Origin: Saccharopolyspora soli
Lineage (GTDB): Bacteria; Actinomycetota; Actinomycetes; Mycobacteriales; Pseudonocardiaceae
DNA: 64,000 nt
Reading direction: 5' to 3'
Assembly: GCF_022678645.1 (NCBI RefSeq)
Contig: NZ_JALBWV010000020.1
Coordinates: 1-64,000, forward strand
The notes under the pieces are model-generated. The model made no database searches and was not told the DNA's origin. It saw only the letters and a list, made by a program, of their open reading frames with translations. A program made the translations under genes and the position numbers. Positions 42,484-51,084 of the stretch are shown one piece after another. The first letter of the stretch is position 1, and each line of letters opens with the position of its first letter.

Positions 42484-43467
42484 CTAATCGGATGCTGCAC
42501 CGCTGCCGAAGCTCAAGGTGCCCCACTGCTGCTCGTCGTAGCCGAGCCACTCCGCTACGGCGTCGCGCTTCGGCGGCGCCACGTGGTCCTCGGTGCTGAG
42601 CAGGCTGTGGGCGGCCAGGATGTGCCCGAGCCGCAGGCAGCGGACGCCGTCTTCGCCGCGCAGCATGCCGGAGAGGTATCCGGCTGCGAACGCGTCCCCG
42701 GCGCCCACCGGTTCGACCACGTCGACCTTCGGGGCTGGCACGACCACCGCGTCGACCCCCAGGGCGTAGGCGGCGTCGGCACCGTCCTTCACCACGACCG
42801 TACTCGGCTCATCCAGCAGTTTCCGCACGTCCGCAGCGGTTTCGACGCCCCAGAGGGTGGTCGCCTCGTCCAATCCGACGAACACCACGTCGGCGAGCTG
42901 GGCGAGTTCGCGCAGGCGCGGCCCGGCCTGCGCGACCGACCACAGCGCCGGGCGGTAGTTGACGTCGAAGGTGATCCGGGCGCGGCGTTGGCGGGTCAGC
43001 ACTCGCCGCACGAGCCGGTCGCAGCCGTCGGACAGCGCGGAGGTGATGCCGCTGATGTGCAGCAACCGCGGCTCGTCGAGCAGTTCGTCAGCGAGGAAGT
43101 TCTCGTCCATTGTGGACGCGGCCGAGCCCGCTCGGTAGTAGTACACCTTGGTGCCCTGCGGGCCGGGGTCCTTGAAGTAGACGCCCGTCGGCGCGTCCGC
43201 GCGGACCTCCACCAGGCCGGTGTCCACCCCGGCGGCCGCGATGGCCGCGACCAGGCGGCGGCCGAGCGGATCGTCCCCGACCCGACTGGCCCAACCGACG
43301 CGGTGCCCGAGCGCGGCCAGGTGAATGGCCACATTGGACTCGGCACCACCGGCGGACAGGGTGAACGTCGGGGCCTGTTCGAGGGAAACCGGGGCGGCCG
43401 GGGCGACCAGCGACATCGTCTCCCCCAGGCACAACACCTCACGGGGGCCGCTGCTCGGCTCCGCCAC
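42484..43467 (-). CDS. kdgK: PfkB-family sugar kinase, probable 2-keto-3-deoxygluconate kinase
   Basis: 327 residues of the ribokinase/PfkB fold. N-terminal VLCLGETMSLV, the SAGGAESNVAIHLAALG signature, the central Asn/Asp FDVNYRPALW, and the catalytic-base motif PVGAGDAFAAGYLSGML. The pairing with an Eda aldolase fixes the likely substrate as 2-keto-3-deoxygluconate. GTG 43467 has AGGAGG 6 bases upstream. It is first in a three-gene operon; a TTGCAC-TAT-GTGCAA operator lies 76-90 bases upstream. Confidence 0.9.
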   Translation of the reverse strand: MAEPSSGPREVLCLGETMSLVAPAAPVSLEQAPTFTLSAGGAESNVAIHLAALGHRVGWASRVGDDPLGRRLVAAIAAAGVDTGLVEVRADAPTGVYFKDPGPQGTKVYYYRAGSAASTMDENFLADELLDEPRLLHISGITSALSDGCDRLVRRVLTRQRRARITFDVNYRPALWSVAQAGPRLRELAQLADVVFVGLDEATTLWGVETAADVRKLLDEPSTVVVKDGADAAYALGVDAVVVPAPKVDVVEPVGAGDAFAAGYLSGMLRGEDGVRCLRLGHILAAHSLLSTEDHVAPPKRDAVAEWLGYDEQQWGTLSFGSGAASD

Positions 43468-43542
43468 GTTCGCCTCCTCGATCCCGCGCCGCATCGTCGG
43501 ACGACAGCTTAACGACTCGACCCTGCGAAATACACATCCCCG

Positions 43543-43557
43543 TTGCACTATGTGCAA
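43543..43557. promoter_or_regulatory. Operator-like dyad upstream of kdgK
   Basis: TTGCAC (43543-43548), TAT, GTGCAA (43552-43557): a perfect 6-bp dyad with a 3-base centre. It is in the AT-richer part of the spacer before kdgK. The size fits an IclR- or GntR-type repressor (KdgR-like), but no such gene is beside the operon. Confidence 0.65.
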
Positions 43558-43624
43558 TACACCTGTGCGGCGTTGGACACGTTGCGGATCCGATGTGCGC
43601 CGCGCGGGTGGCGAGCAGCTGACC

Positions 43625-43857
43625 CCTAGGTCTTTTTTTGATCTTGTCTTTGAAGCGGCGCCAGCCGCTTAGCCCACCTACGGCACTTGCACCGCCGCGG
43701 GTTCACGGTGCCCACCCCTCTGGGGTTCTCCCCGCGAGGACAGCCCCGACGCCGCGTATCGGACATACATGATGTCGGGGATCCCGGAGTCGAGATGACC
43801 TCTGGGGTTCCGCCACCCGCACCGCCACGCAAGACGAGTTCAAAGACAGGCTCTAGG
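43625..43857. repeat. Compound extragenic repeat, long copy
   Basis: Outer arms CCTAGGTC and TCTTGTCTTTGAA on the left face TTCAAAGACAGGCTCTAGG on the right (43839-43857). Inside: A stem AAGCGGCGCCAGCCGCTT, B CACCGCCGCGGGTTCACGG and CTCCCCGCGAGGACAGC, C CGACGCCGCGTATCGGAC and GATGTCGGGGATCCC, D GGTTCCGCCACCCGCACC. It fills most of the 440-base spacer between the divergent kdgK and PEBP genes. Confidence 0.8.
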
Positions 43858-43907
43858 CTGAGAATCCCGGTGATCACGTACAGACCCAGGAAATGGAGGA
43901 TGCTCGC

Positions 43908-44453
43908 ATGAGCTTGGAGCGCCCGATCGACCCGGACCCGTATTCGCTGCTGCCTGCGGTTCCGGCGTTCACCGTCACCTCCGACGATGTGACCGACGGG
44001 CAGCCGATGCCGCAGGCCCACGCCTTCGACGGCATGGGCGCCGACGGCCAGAACCACTCGCCCCAGCTGCGCTGGTCCGGTTTCCCGGAGAACACCAAGA
44101 GCTTCGCGGTGACCTGCTTCGACCCGGACGCGCCCATTCCGGGCGGTTTCTGGCACTGGATCCTGGTCGACGTGCCCGCCGACGTCACCGAGCTGGCCAC
44201 CGACGCGGGCAACCGCGACGGGCGGGGCATCCCGGCCGGGTCCTTCCACGTGTCCAACGACTTCGGTGAGCGCGCCTTCGGCGGCGCCGCCCCGCCGCCC
44301 GGCGACCGGCCGCACCGCTACTACTTCGTGGTCCACGCCGTGGACACCGAGAAGCTCGGCGTGGACGAGAACGCCAGCCCGGCGGTGGTCAGCTTCAACC
44401 TGACCTTCCACACCCTCGCGCGGGCCGTCATCACGCCGACCTACCAGCGCTGA
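43908..44453 (+). CDS. YbhB/YbcL-type phosphatidylethanolamine-binding (PEBP) family protein
   Basis: 181 residues covering the PEBP fold: [21 protein letters not shown] at about 34-54 (the HSP turn), [21 protein letters not shown] with the ligand-pocket DPDAP and HW residues, and [22 protein letters not shown] (all split in reading). A cytosolic protein of unknown role; E. coli YbhB is a structural relative of Raf kinase inhibitor proteins. ATG 43908 has GGAGG 8 bases upstream. It stands alone and a strong terminator follows. Confidence 0.92.
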   Translation: MSLERPIDPDPYSLLPAVPAFTVTSDDVTDGQPMPQAHAFDGMGADGQNHSPQLRWSGFPENTKSFAVTCFDPDAPIPGGFWHWILVDVPADVTELATDAGNRDGRGIPAGSFHVSNDFGERAFGGAAPPPGDRPHRYYFVVHAVDTEKLGVDENASPAVVSFNLTFHTLARAVITPTYQR

Positions 44454-44506
44454 CGAACCGGCGACTTCGCCGCATGCGGAACTAGTTCAAGGACAACCAG
44501 ACGCCG

Positions 44507-44549
44507 AAGCCGTGCTCGTCCTGGTGCTTCCGGGACGGGCACGGCTTTT
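44507..44549 (+). terminator. Intrinsic terminator after the PEBP gene
   Basis: A 15-bp stem AAGCCGTGCTCGTCC (44507-44521) with GGACGGGCACGGCTT (44533-44547), one mismatch, 11-base loop, followed by TT. It is one of the few hairpins in the window that ends in a short T-run. Confidence 0.85.
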
Positions 44550-44642
44550 GTCCGCGCCAAGATCGCTCGATCGAGATGTATCTGAATCGTCCCCTCGCGC
44601 CTCTTTACATGCAGGGAGGTTTCGCGACTTCAGGAGATCGAG

Positions 44643-45668
44643 ATGAGCGTGCTGCCGGGATCGTTGGCGGCGCTGGTCGCCACTGCGGTGGCCGCGCTGC
44701 TGTTCGCGCCGTTCGTCGCTGGTGAGCACCGGCGGCACGGCGAGCTCCGCGTGGGCATCGCGGTGCTGCGCTTCGCCGTCCTGCTCTACGCGATCGGCCT
44801 GTTCTGCTACGTCTTCCTGCCGTTGCCATCCGGCGCGACGTGCTTCGCTCCGCAGTGGCGACCGTTCGCCGGGCTGACCGACTCCGCGATGTTGGAGCAG
44901 TTCGCGTGCAACATCGCGCTCTTCGTCCCGCTGGGCGCGCTCGCGCGGCGCGGCTTACCCGCTGCGGCGCTGCTCGGATCGACGGCGTCGCTGGCCATCG
45001 AGCTGACCCAGCTCACCGGGATCTGGTTCGTCTACCCGTGCCCCTACCGGGTCTTCGATGTCGACGACGTCATCGCCAACACCATCGGCGCACTGCTCGG
45101 CGGCCTGTTCGCGCCGCTCCTGCGACGCCTGCCCTCCGGTGCCACCGGTCGTCCCGCCGCCGAACCGCGCCCGGTCACCGCCAACCGCCGACTGCTGGGC
45201 ATGTGTTGCGACGTGCTGCTGCTGTGGTGGCTCGGCGTCGTCTGCGCTCGTGCGGCGGACATCGGCCTCCGACTGGCCCGCGCTGCTCCCACGCGCTGGT
45301 GGGAGGCAGCCGCGTTGTGGTTCGCCCCTGCCGTGTTGTTGCTGGTCGCGGCGCTGATCGGAAATGGCAGCTCGCTCGGCCAGCACGCGGTGGTGTTGCG
45401 GGCCCGAGCGCCGAACGGCCGCCCCGGAGCGGCTGCGGTGCTGTGCCGCTGGGCGGTCGGGACCGGCGGGCTCGCCCTGTCCCAGGGGGTGTGCCAGGTC
45501 GCGACGGGGGAACCGAATGCGGTGCTCGGGTTGCTGTGGTGCACCGCGCACGCCTGGGGTGTGACCAGTACCCGAGATCGCCGCGGAATCAGCGGGCTGC
45601 TCACCGGGTTGGAAGTCATCGACGCCCGACGAAGCCAGCGCGTGCCGACCGCGGCTCGCTCGATGTGA
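44643..45668 (+). CDS. VanZ-family membrane protein
   Basis: 341 residues. The N-terminal VanZ-like domain has about five membrane segments and the marks CNIALFVPLGALARR and RVFDVDDVIANTIGALLGG. The C-terminal half (about 185-320) has three more hydrophobic segments and an RDD-like look (LGMCCDVLLLWWLGVV, GQHAVVLRARAP). VanZ in enterococci gives low teicoplanin resistance; the general role is unknown. AGGAG is 7 bases before ATG 44643. It ends 14 bases before mtr, so the two are probably cotranscribed. Confidence 0.85.
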   Translation: MSVLPGSLAALVATAVAALLFAPFVAGEHRRHGELRVGIAVLRFAVLLYAIGLFCYVFLPLPSGATCFAPQWRPFAGLTDSAMLEQFACNIALFVPLGALARRGLPAAALLGSTASLAIELTQLTGIWFVYPCPYRVFDVDDVIANTIGALLGGLFAPLLRRLPSGATGRPAAEPRPVTANRRLLGMCCDVLLLWWLGVVCARAADIGLRLARAAPTRWWEAAALWFAPAVLLLVAALIGNGSSLGQHAVVLRARAPNGRPGAAAVLCRWAVGTGGLALSQGVCQVATGEPNAVLGLLWCTAHAWGVTSTRDRRGISGLLTGLEVIDARRSQRVPTAARSM

Positions 45669-45682
45669 GGCAGGATGGACCA

Positions 45683-47080
45683 GTGCGGCATTTCGATCTG
45701 ATCATCATCGGTACCGGTTCCGGCAACTCGATCATCGACGAGCGGTTCGCCGACTGGGACGTCGCCCTGGTCGAGAAGGGCATCGGCCCCAACGACGCCT
45801 ACGGCGGCACGTGCCTGAACGTCGGCTGCATCCCGACGAAGATGTTCGTGCACACCGCCGATGTCGCCGGTTCCCCGGCCAGTGGCGCGAAGCTCGGCGT
45901 CGATCTCGAACTGCGCGACGTGCGCTGGCGCGACATCCGGGACCGGATCTTCGGCCGCATCGACGCGATCTCGGCCGGTGGCCGCCGCTACCGCGCTGAG
46001 GACAACCCGAACGTCACCCTCTACGAGGGCGTCGCCCGGTTCACCGGCGTCAAGCAGCTGAGGGTGGAAACCGCCGCCGGGCCCGAGGAGATCAACGCGG
46101 ACCGCGTCGTGGTGGCGGCCGGTGGTCGTCCGTCGATCCCGGACATCCCCGGTCTGGACCAGGTCGACTACTACACCAGCGACACCGTGATGCGGCTCGA
46201 CCGACTGCCCAGCCGGATGATCATCATGGGCACCGGGTTCGTCGGCGCGGAATTCGCGCACGTGTTCTCCTCGCTGGGCGTCGAGGTCACCATGATCGCC
46301 CGCTCCGGGCGCGTGCTGCGCGGGGAGGACGTCGACATCTCCAAGCGGTTCACCGAGCTCGCCGCCGGGCGGTGGGACCTGCGGTTGAACCGCAAGGAGA
46401 TCGCGGTCGAGCGCGACGGCGAGCTGGTCCGCCTGCACCTGGAAGGGCCGGAGGGTGCCGAGGTGGTGTCGGCCGAGGCGCTGCTCATCGCGGTGGGCCG
46501 GGTGCCCAACACCGACCTGCTCGATGCCGCGGCCGGTGGGTTCGAACTCACCGCGGACGGCAAGATCAAGGCCGACGCGACCCAGCTGACCTCCGTCGAT
46601 GGGGTCTGGGCATTGGGCGACATCAGCTCCGACTACGAGCTCAAGCACGTCGCCAACCACGAGATGCGCGTCGTGCAGCACAACCTGCTGCACCCCGAAG
46701 AGCCGATCGAGTCCGACCACCGGTTCGTGCCGCACGCGGTGTTCTCCTCGCCGCAGATCGCCTCGGTCGGTCTCACCGAGCAGGAGGCGGAGCGGCGCGG
46801 CGTCAACTACGTGACGTCGACCCAGGACTACGCGGGCATCGCCTACGGCTGGGCGATGGAGGACACCACCGGTTTCGCCAAACTGCTCGCCGACCCGGAC
46901 ACCGGCCAGCTCCTGGGCGCCCACATCATCGGCCCCCAAGCACCGACCCTGCTGCAGCCGCTGATCCAGGCGATGCACTTCGGCCTGGACGCCCGCACCA
47001 TGGCCTGCGGCCAGTACTGGATCCACCCCGGCATGCCGGAACTGGTGGAAAACGCCCTGCTCAACCTGCCCCTGAAGTAA
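45683..47080 (+). CDS. mtr: Mycothione reductase
   Basis: 465 residues of the class I pyridine nucleotide-disulfide reductases. The FAD loop is LIIIGTGSGNSIIDERFADW, which is the particular form of Mtr; the redox Cys44 and Cys49 are in GGTCLNVGCIPTKMFVHTAD; the NADPH loop is IMGTGFVGAEFAHVF; the His-Glu base is in YWIHPGMPELVENALL. It keeps mycothiol reduced in the cytosol. GTG 45683 begins VRHFDLIII. Its place between the corrin genes and map matches Rv2855. Confidence 0.95.
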   Translation: MRHFDLIIIGTGSGNSIIDERFADWDVALVEKGIGPNDAYGGTCLNVGCIPTKMFVHTADVAGSPASGAKLGVDLELRDVRWRDIRDRIFGRIDAISAGGRRYRAEDNPNVTLYEGVARFTGVKQLRVETAAGPEEINADRVVVAAGGRPSIPDIPGLDQVDYYTSDTVMRLDRLPSRMIIMGTGFVGAEFAHVFSSLGVEVTMIARSGRVLRGEDVDISKRFTELAAGRWDLRLNRKEIAVERDGELVRLHLEGPEGAEVVSAEALLIAVGRVPNTDLLDAAAGGFELTADGKIKADATQLTSVDGVWALGDISSDYELKHVANHEMRVVQHNLLHPEEPIESDHRFVPHAVFSSPQIASVGLTEQEAERRGVNYVTSTQDYAGIAYGWAMEDTTGFAKLLADPDTGQLLGAHIIGPQAPTLLQPLIQAMHFGLDARTMACGQYWIHPGMPELVENALLNLPLK

Positions 47081-47092
47081 CCCGGCCGGCGC

Positions 47093-47122
47093 GCTGCGCA
47101 ATTTCGCGAGAAATTGCGCAGC
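47093..47122. terminator. Perfect 12-bp hairpin between convergent mtr and MFS genes
   Basis: GCTGCGCAATTT (47093-47104) and AAATTGCGCAGC (47111-47122) around CGCGAG. It lies 13 bases after the mtr stop and 29 bases past the MFS stop, so it can serve both strands. The centre TTTCGCGAGAAA is shared with 12287. Confidence 0.8.
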
Positions 47123-47150
47123 TATCGCGGGACGGCGTTGCGATGGTGGG

Positions 47151-48452
47151 TCAGATCGTGCGGGGTCGACCGGCGATGACGCCGACGACCGCCTGGGCCG
47201 CGACGATCACCATGACCGCGATCAGCGATGCCGACCAGTCGCCGGTCGCGTCGTGCAGCACGCCGAACACGAACGGCCCGAAAGACGCGATCAGGTAACC
47301 GAGGCTCTGCGACATCGCGGACAGCACGGCGGTGTCGGCGGCGTTGGCGGTCCGCAGCGAGATGAGCACCAGCGCCAACGGGAAAGCGCAAATCCCGATC
47401 CCGATCGCCAGCGCCCACACCACCGGCGCGCTCAACGGCGCTAGCAGCAGCCCCAGCAACCCGATCAGGTTCAGCCCCGCGAGCCCGACGGCCCACATCG
47501 ACTGGCTGCGCGTCTTGGTCACCAGCGGCGGCAGGATCATGTTGACCGGCACACCGATCAGCAACAACAACCCGAGCAGCAGGCCCGCGCTGGTGGCGTC
47601 CATCCCGGCGCCCTTGAACACCTCGGGCATCCAGCCCATCACGACGTAGGCGACCAACGACTGCATCGCGAAGTAGGCGGTGATCACCCACGCCAGTGGG
47701 CTGCGCAGCAGCGACCGCCGCGGGCCAGCCGAAACGGCGACCCGACGGCTGGAAGTGCGACGAGCCGTGGCGGGCACCCACACGCACAGCGCGGCCAGCG
47801 CGACAACAGCCCAGGTCGCCAGTGACAGCCGCCAACTACCAGTGGCGGAGTTCAGGTACGGCGTGAGCGCCGAACCGCTCGCGCCACCTGCGGCCATCGC
47901 GGTGGTGTAGAGCGCGGTGGCCATCCCGACCCGAGTCGGGAACGACTCCTTGACCACCACCGGGATCAGCACGTTGCACATCGCGATCGCGGCGCAGACC
48001 AGGACAGTCCCACCCAGCACCGCCCACGGGCCGTCGGTCACCCGCAGCAGCATGGCGGCGGTCAGCACGGCAAGCGACACACCGATGACCTTGTTGATGC
48101 CCATCCGCCTGGCCAGCAGCGGAGCACTGATGCCCGCAAGCCCGAAGCACAACGTTGGCACGGAGGTCACCACGCTCGCCCAGGTGCTGGACGCACCCAG
48201 CGAGTCGCGGACTTCGCCGAGCACCGACGCCAGGCTGGTGACTGCCGGGCGCATGTTCGCCGCCGCGAGCGCGACACCGGCGAGCAGCAGTCCGCCACCG
48301 GCCATCGCGATGTGCCGGTCGGGGAAGACCACCTCGGCCGCACCCTCGTTCTCGATCGAAAGTGCGTCCTCATGATCATCAGTGCGGGGGCGGGTGGCAT
48401 CCTGGTCAGCCACACCGTCAGGGGCGTGCTGGGGTCGTGACTCGGTGGACAT
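47151..48452 (-). CDS. MFS transporter, CynX/NimT type
   Basis: 433 residues. A hydrophilic N-terminus (1-45), then twelve membrane segments. ANMRPAVTSLASVLGEVR in TM1 is the CynX/NimT signature (cyanate or 2-nitroimidazole transport in the named relatives), and CFGLAGISAPLLARRMG is the TM2-TM3 motif. It is head to head with a FadR-type regulator, with an operator-like dyad in the 49-base spacer, so its expression is probably ligand-controlled. Substrate unknown. Confidence 0.92.
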   Translation of the reverse strand: MSTESRPQHAPDGVADQDATRPRTDDHEDALSIENEGAAEVVFPDRHIAMAGGGLLLAGVALAAANMRPAVTSLASVLGEVRDSLGASSTWASVVTSVPTLCFGLAGISAPLLARRMGINKVIGVSLAVLTAAMLLRVTDGPWAVLGGTVLVCAAIAMCNVLIPVVVKESFPTRVGMATALYTTAMAAGGASGSALTPYLNSATGSWRLSLATWAVVALAALCVWVPATARRTSSRRVAVSAGPRRSLLRSPLAWVITAYFAMQSLVAYVVMGWMPEVFKGAGMDATSAGLLLGLLLLIGVPVNMILPPLVTKTRSQSMWAVGLAGLNLIGLLGLLLAPLSAPVVWALAIGIGICAFPLALVLISLRTANAADTAVLSAMSQSLGYLIASFGPFVFGVLHDATGDWSASLIAVMVIVAAQAVVGVIAGRPRTI

Positions 48453-48462
48453 CGCGACCTAG

Positions 48463-48475
48463 TATGTCAAACGTA
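48463..48475. promoter_or_regulatory. Operator-like dyad between the CynX-type MFS and FadR genes
   Basis: TATGTCAAACGTA: GT...AC with outer TA/TA pairs, one mismatch. This resembles GntR/FadR half sites (GTNNNAC core). It lies 11 bases from the MFS start and would block transcription of both genes. Confidence 0.55.
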
Positions 48476-48501
48476 GGATGTTTGGACGAAAGGACCTGTC
48501 A

Positions 48502-49197
48502 GTGCCTTTGGTCACCGCCAAACGGACCGGACTGGTCGATCAGGTCATCGCCCAGATCCGGGAGCTCGTCTCGTCCGGGGAATGGCCGCTGGGCGGCAAG
48601 ATCCCGCCCGAGACCGAGCTCGTGATCGCTCTCGGCGTCGGCCGCAACACCGTCCGCGAGGCGGTCCGCGCGCTTTCGCACGCCGGGCTGCTGGAAGTGC
48701 GCCAGGGCGACGGCACGTTCGTGCGCGCCACCAGCGAGATCTCCGGCGCGGTGCGCAAGCTCTGCGGCCCCGAACTGCGCCAGGTGCTGGAGGTCCGACG
48801 CGCGCTGGAAGTGGAGGGCGCGAGACTGGCCGCTCGGGCGCGAACCGAGGACGACCTGCGCGAACTGGAGATCTGCCTGGCCGCCCGCGATGCGGCGGTG
48901 CAGCGCCTGGACAGCGCCGAGGTCGTCACCACCGACGCCGAGTTCCACGCGCGGCTGGTCGCGGCTTCGCACAACCCGGTGCTGATCTCGTTGTACGAAG
49001 GGATCCGCGAAGCGGTGGCCTCCAGCGTGGCGACCACCTTCAACCCGGAGACCCCGCCGGAACAGCACATCTCGCACACCGAACTGCTGGCGGCAGTGCG
49101 CGACAGCGAGCCACGCCGAGCTGCCGAGGAAGCGGGCGCGTTCCTCGACGAACTGCTGGCCCAGATGGGGAGTCAGGCGGACGAGTCCGGCCAGTAG
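48502..49197 (+). CDS. FadR-subfamily GntR transcriptional regulator
   Basis: About 231 residues. Winged HTH at about 10-75 (QVIAQIRELVSSGEWPLGGK, LVIALGVGRNTVREAVRALS, GDGTFV) and an all-helical FCD effector domain (about 85-220) with the metal/ligand residues in DAEFHARLVAASHN and HTELLAAV. I prefer GTG 48502 because AAAGGA lies 9 bases before; ATG 48478 has no spaced site. It most likely represses the divergent MFS gene. Its last 25 bases overlap the convergent antitoxin-like gene. Confidence 0.92.
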   Translation: MPLVTAKRTGLVDQVIAQIRELVSSGEWPLGGKIPPETELVIALGVGRNTVREAVRALSHAGLLEVRQGDGTFVRATSEISGAVRKLCGPELRQVLEVRRALEVEGARLAARARTEDDLRELEICLAARDAAVQRLDSAEVVTTDAEFHARLVAASHNPVLISLYEGIREAVASSVATTFNPETPPEQHISHTELLAAVRDSEPRRAAEEAGAFLDELLAQMGSQADESGQ

Positions 49198-49415
49198 TCC
49201 GTTCCGACGTCGAACGCGTCTCCGGCGACCGGGGCGACCCACGCCGCCGCGATCACACCAGCGGCGAACCCACCGCTGGACCGGGGCTGCGCTGGTTGCA
49301 GCCACACCGACGGTGCGCCGAAGCGGGTGATCACGATCTCCTCCCCGGACTCGGCGCGGTCGAGCAGCTCCACCAGTCGCTCGCGGGCTTCATCAACGGA
49401 GAATTCGGCAGCCAT
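49173..49415 (-). CDS. Phd/YefM-family antitoxin-like protein, orphan
   Basis: 80 residues. The N-terminal 42 residues fit the Phd/YefM DNA-binding domain: FSVDEARERLVELLDRAESGEEIVITRFGAPSVWLQP (split over 5-41). The usual C-terminal toxin-neutralising part is replaced by GGFAAGVIAAAWVAPVAGD and no toxin gene is beside it. It starts 18 bases past cobQ on the same strand and may be cotranscribed. It may regulate or be a relic; the VapB-like protein at 55334 has the same fold. Confidence 0.7.
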   Translation of the reverse strand: MAAEFSVDEARERLVELLDRAESGEEIVITRFGAPSVWLQPAQPRSSGGFAAGVIAAAWVAPVAGDAFDVGTDYWPDSSA

Positions 49416-49433
49416 GGCTCGACGTTACCCGGA

Positions 49434-50966
49434 TCACACCGATCCTGGCAGCATTCCCGAGGACAGCCGCGGCAGCCCAGCGGGCACGCCGTGCTCCAAC
49501 AGGCCGCGCAAGGCGTCGGTGTCCAGGTGTTTTTCCACCAGGTCCCCGAGCAGGTCCAGCTGCCTGCCGCGGACTTCGGCGAACACCGTGCCGTCGGCCG
49601 GTTCGAAGCCATCCCGCCCGGCGCGCAGCGCCGCCCAGCGCAGGAAGGCCCGCCGGAACGAGTCGTTCTCGAAAAGTCCGTGCCAGTGGGTACCGAGCAC
49701 GGAGTCGGTCACCACGCCTTCGGTTTGCCCATCCGGCAAATCCACCAGCGGAGCCAGCTCTCCGCAGCGGACGGCGACGCCGTGGTGGATCTCGTAGCCC
49801 GTGACCGGTTCGCCGAAGGCAGTGCCGCACGGCCGGGCCAACGTCTTCAGCGGCGCGAACTCGATCTCCAGGTCGAGCAGGCCGAGCCCATCGACCGCCC
49901 CGGCGCCGGACTCGACCTCATCGACGATGCGCTGGGACAGCATCTGGAAACCGCCGCAAATCCCGGCTACCGGCCGTCCGGCGCTGACGTGCGCGCGGAT
50001 CGCGTCTGCCAGACCGCTGCGGCGCAACCACGCCAGGTCCGCGACCGTCGACTTCGAGCCGGGCAACACGACCAGGTCGGCATCGGCCAGCCGCGAGGGC
50101 TCGGTGACGAACCGGACCGCGACGCCCGGCTCAGCAGCCAGCGCCTCGACGTCGGTGGCGTTGGAGATCCGAGGCAGCCTCGGCACCGCGACCCGCAACC
50201 ATTGCCCGCCCTCCGGCGGGGCCGGTCGCCCGACCACACCATCGGCCACATAGGACAGTGAATCCTCGGCGTCCAACCACAGTTCCTCGGCCCACGGGAG
50301 CACGCCGTGCACCGGGCGGCCGGTCAGCGCGCGCAGCTGGTCCAGGCCGGGCTCCAGCAACGCCGGATCGCCGCGGAACTTGTTGATCAGGAACCCGGCC
50401 ACCAGCGCCTGGTCAGCCGCGTCCAACAGCGCGAGGGTGCCGAAGAGCTGCGCGAACACCCCACCGCGATCGATGTCGCCGACCACCAGCACCGGCAGTC
50501 CAGCGGCTCGCGCCAGGCCCATGTTGGCGATGTCGTTGGCGCGCAGGTTGATCTCGGCGGGCGACCCGGCGCCCTCGCACACCACGTAGTCGTACTCCGC
50601 CCGCAAATCGTCCAATGTGGACACCACGGTGTCCAGCAGCGCGGCTTTGCGGTCCCGGTACGACATCGCGGTCACCTCGCCGGAGACCTGGCCGAGCACC
50701 ACGACCTGCGAGCTGCGGTCGCTGCCGGGCTTGAGCAGCACCGGGTTGAACCGCACCGAAGGCTCGACGCCGCAAGCGGCGGCCTGCAACGCCTGCGCTC
50801 GGCCGATCTCACCGCCATCCGGCGTCACAACCGAGTTGTTGGACATGTTCTGCGCCTTGAACGGCGCAACCCGAGCACCACCGCGCGCCAACCACCGGCA
50901 AATCCCGGCGGTGACCACGCTCTTCCCGGCATCCGAAGTCGTCCCAGCGACCAACAACGCATTCAC
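49434..50966 (-). CDS. cobQ: Cobyric acid synthase (glutamine-hydrolysing)
   Basis: 510 residues. The N-terminal P-loop-like ATPase has [20 protein letters not shown] and [34 protein letters not shown] follows. The C-terminal amidotransferase has [14 protein letters not shown], the nucleophile Cys in [11 protein letters not shown], and the His in [10 protein letters not shown]. It amidates side chains b, d, e and g of adenosylcobyrinic diamide. No cobalamin aptamer is visible in the 118-base spacer upstream. It is divergent from the YbaB-like gene. Confidence 0.96.
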   Translation of the reverse strand: MNALLVAGTTSDAGKSVVTAGICRWLARGGARVAPFKAQNMSNNSVVTPDGGEIGRAQALQAAACGVEPSVRFNPVLLKPGSDRSSQVVVLGQVSGEVTAMSYRDRKAALLDTVVSTLDDLRAEYDYVVCEGAGSPAEINLRANDIANMGLARAAGLPVLVVGDIDRGGVFAQLFGTLALLDAADQALVAGFLINKFRGDPALLEPGLDQLRALTGRPVHGVLPWAEELWLDAEDSLSYVADGVVGRPAPPEGGQWLRVAVPRLPRISNATDVEALAAEPGVAVRFVTEPSRLADADLVVLPGSKSTVADLAWLRRSGLADAIRAHVSAGRPVAGICGGFQMLSQRIVDEVESGAGAVDGLGLLDLEIEFAPLKTLARPCGTAFGEPVTGYEIHHGVAVRCGELAPLVDLPDGQTEGVVTDSVLGTHWHGLFENDSFRRAFLRWAALRAGRDGFEPADGTVFAEVRGRQLDLLGDLVEKHLDTDALRGLLEHGVPAGLPRLSSGMLPGSV

Positions 50967-51084
50967 ACGACGTTCCTATCGCATTCGACGACGTCTCCGG
51001 CAGAGTCCTCGAACCCGGCCACGTGCCGTGATCGACCCACTACTATGCCCGCTGTGTCCGTTCCCATCTTCAGAAAGGCGGGTC

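Noticed and set aside
40947..43467. Full Entner-Doudoroff gene set
   Set aside because: Only kinase, aldolase and a hydroxyacid dehydrogenase are present; no phosphogluconate dehydratase, uronate isomerase or transporter is nearby.
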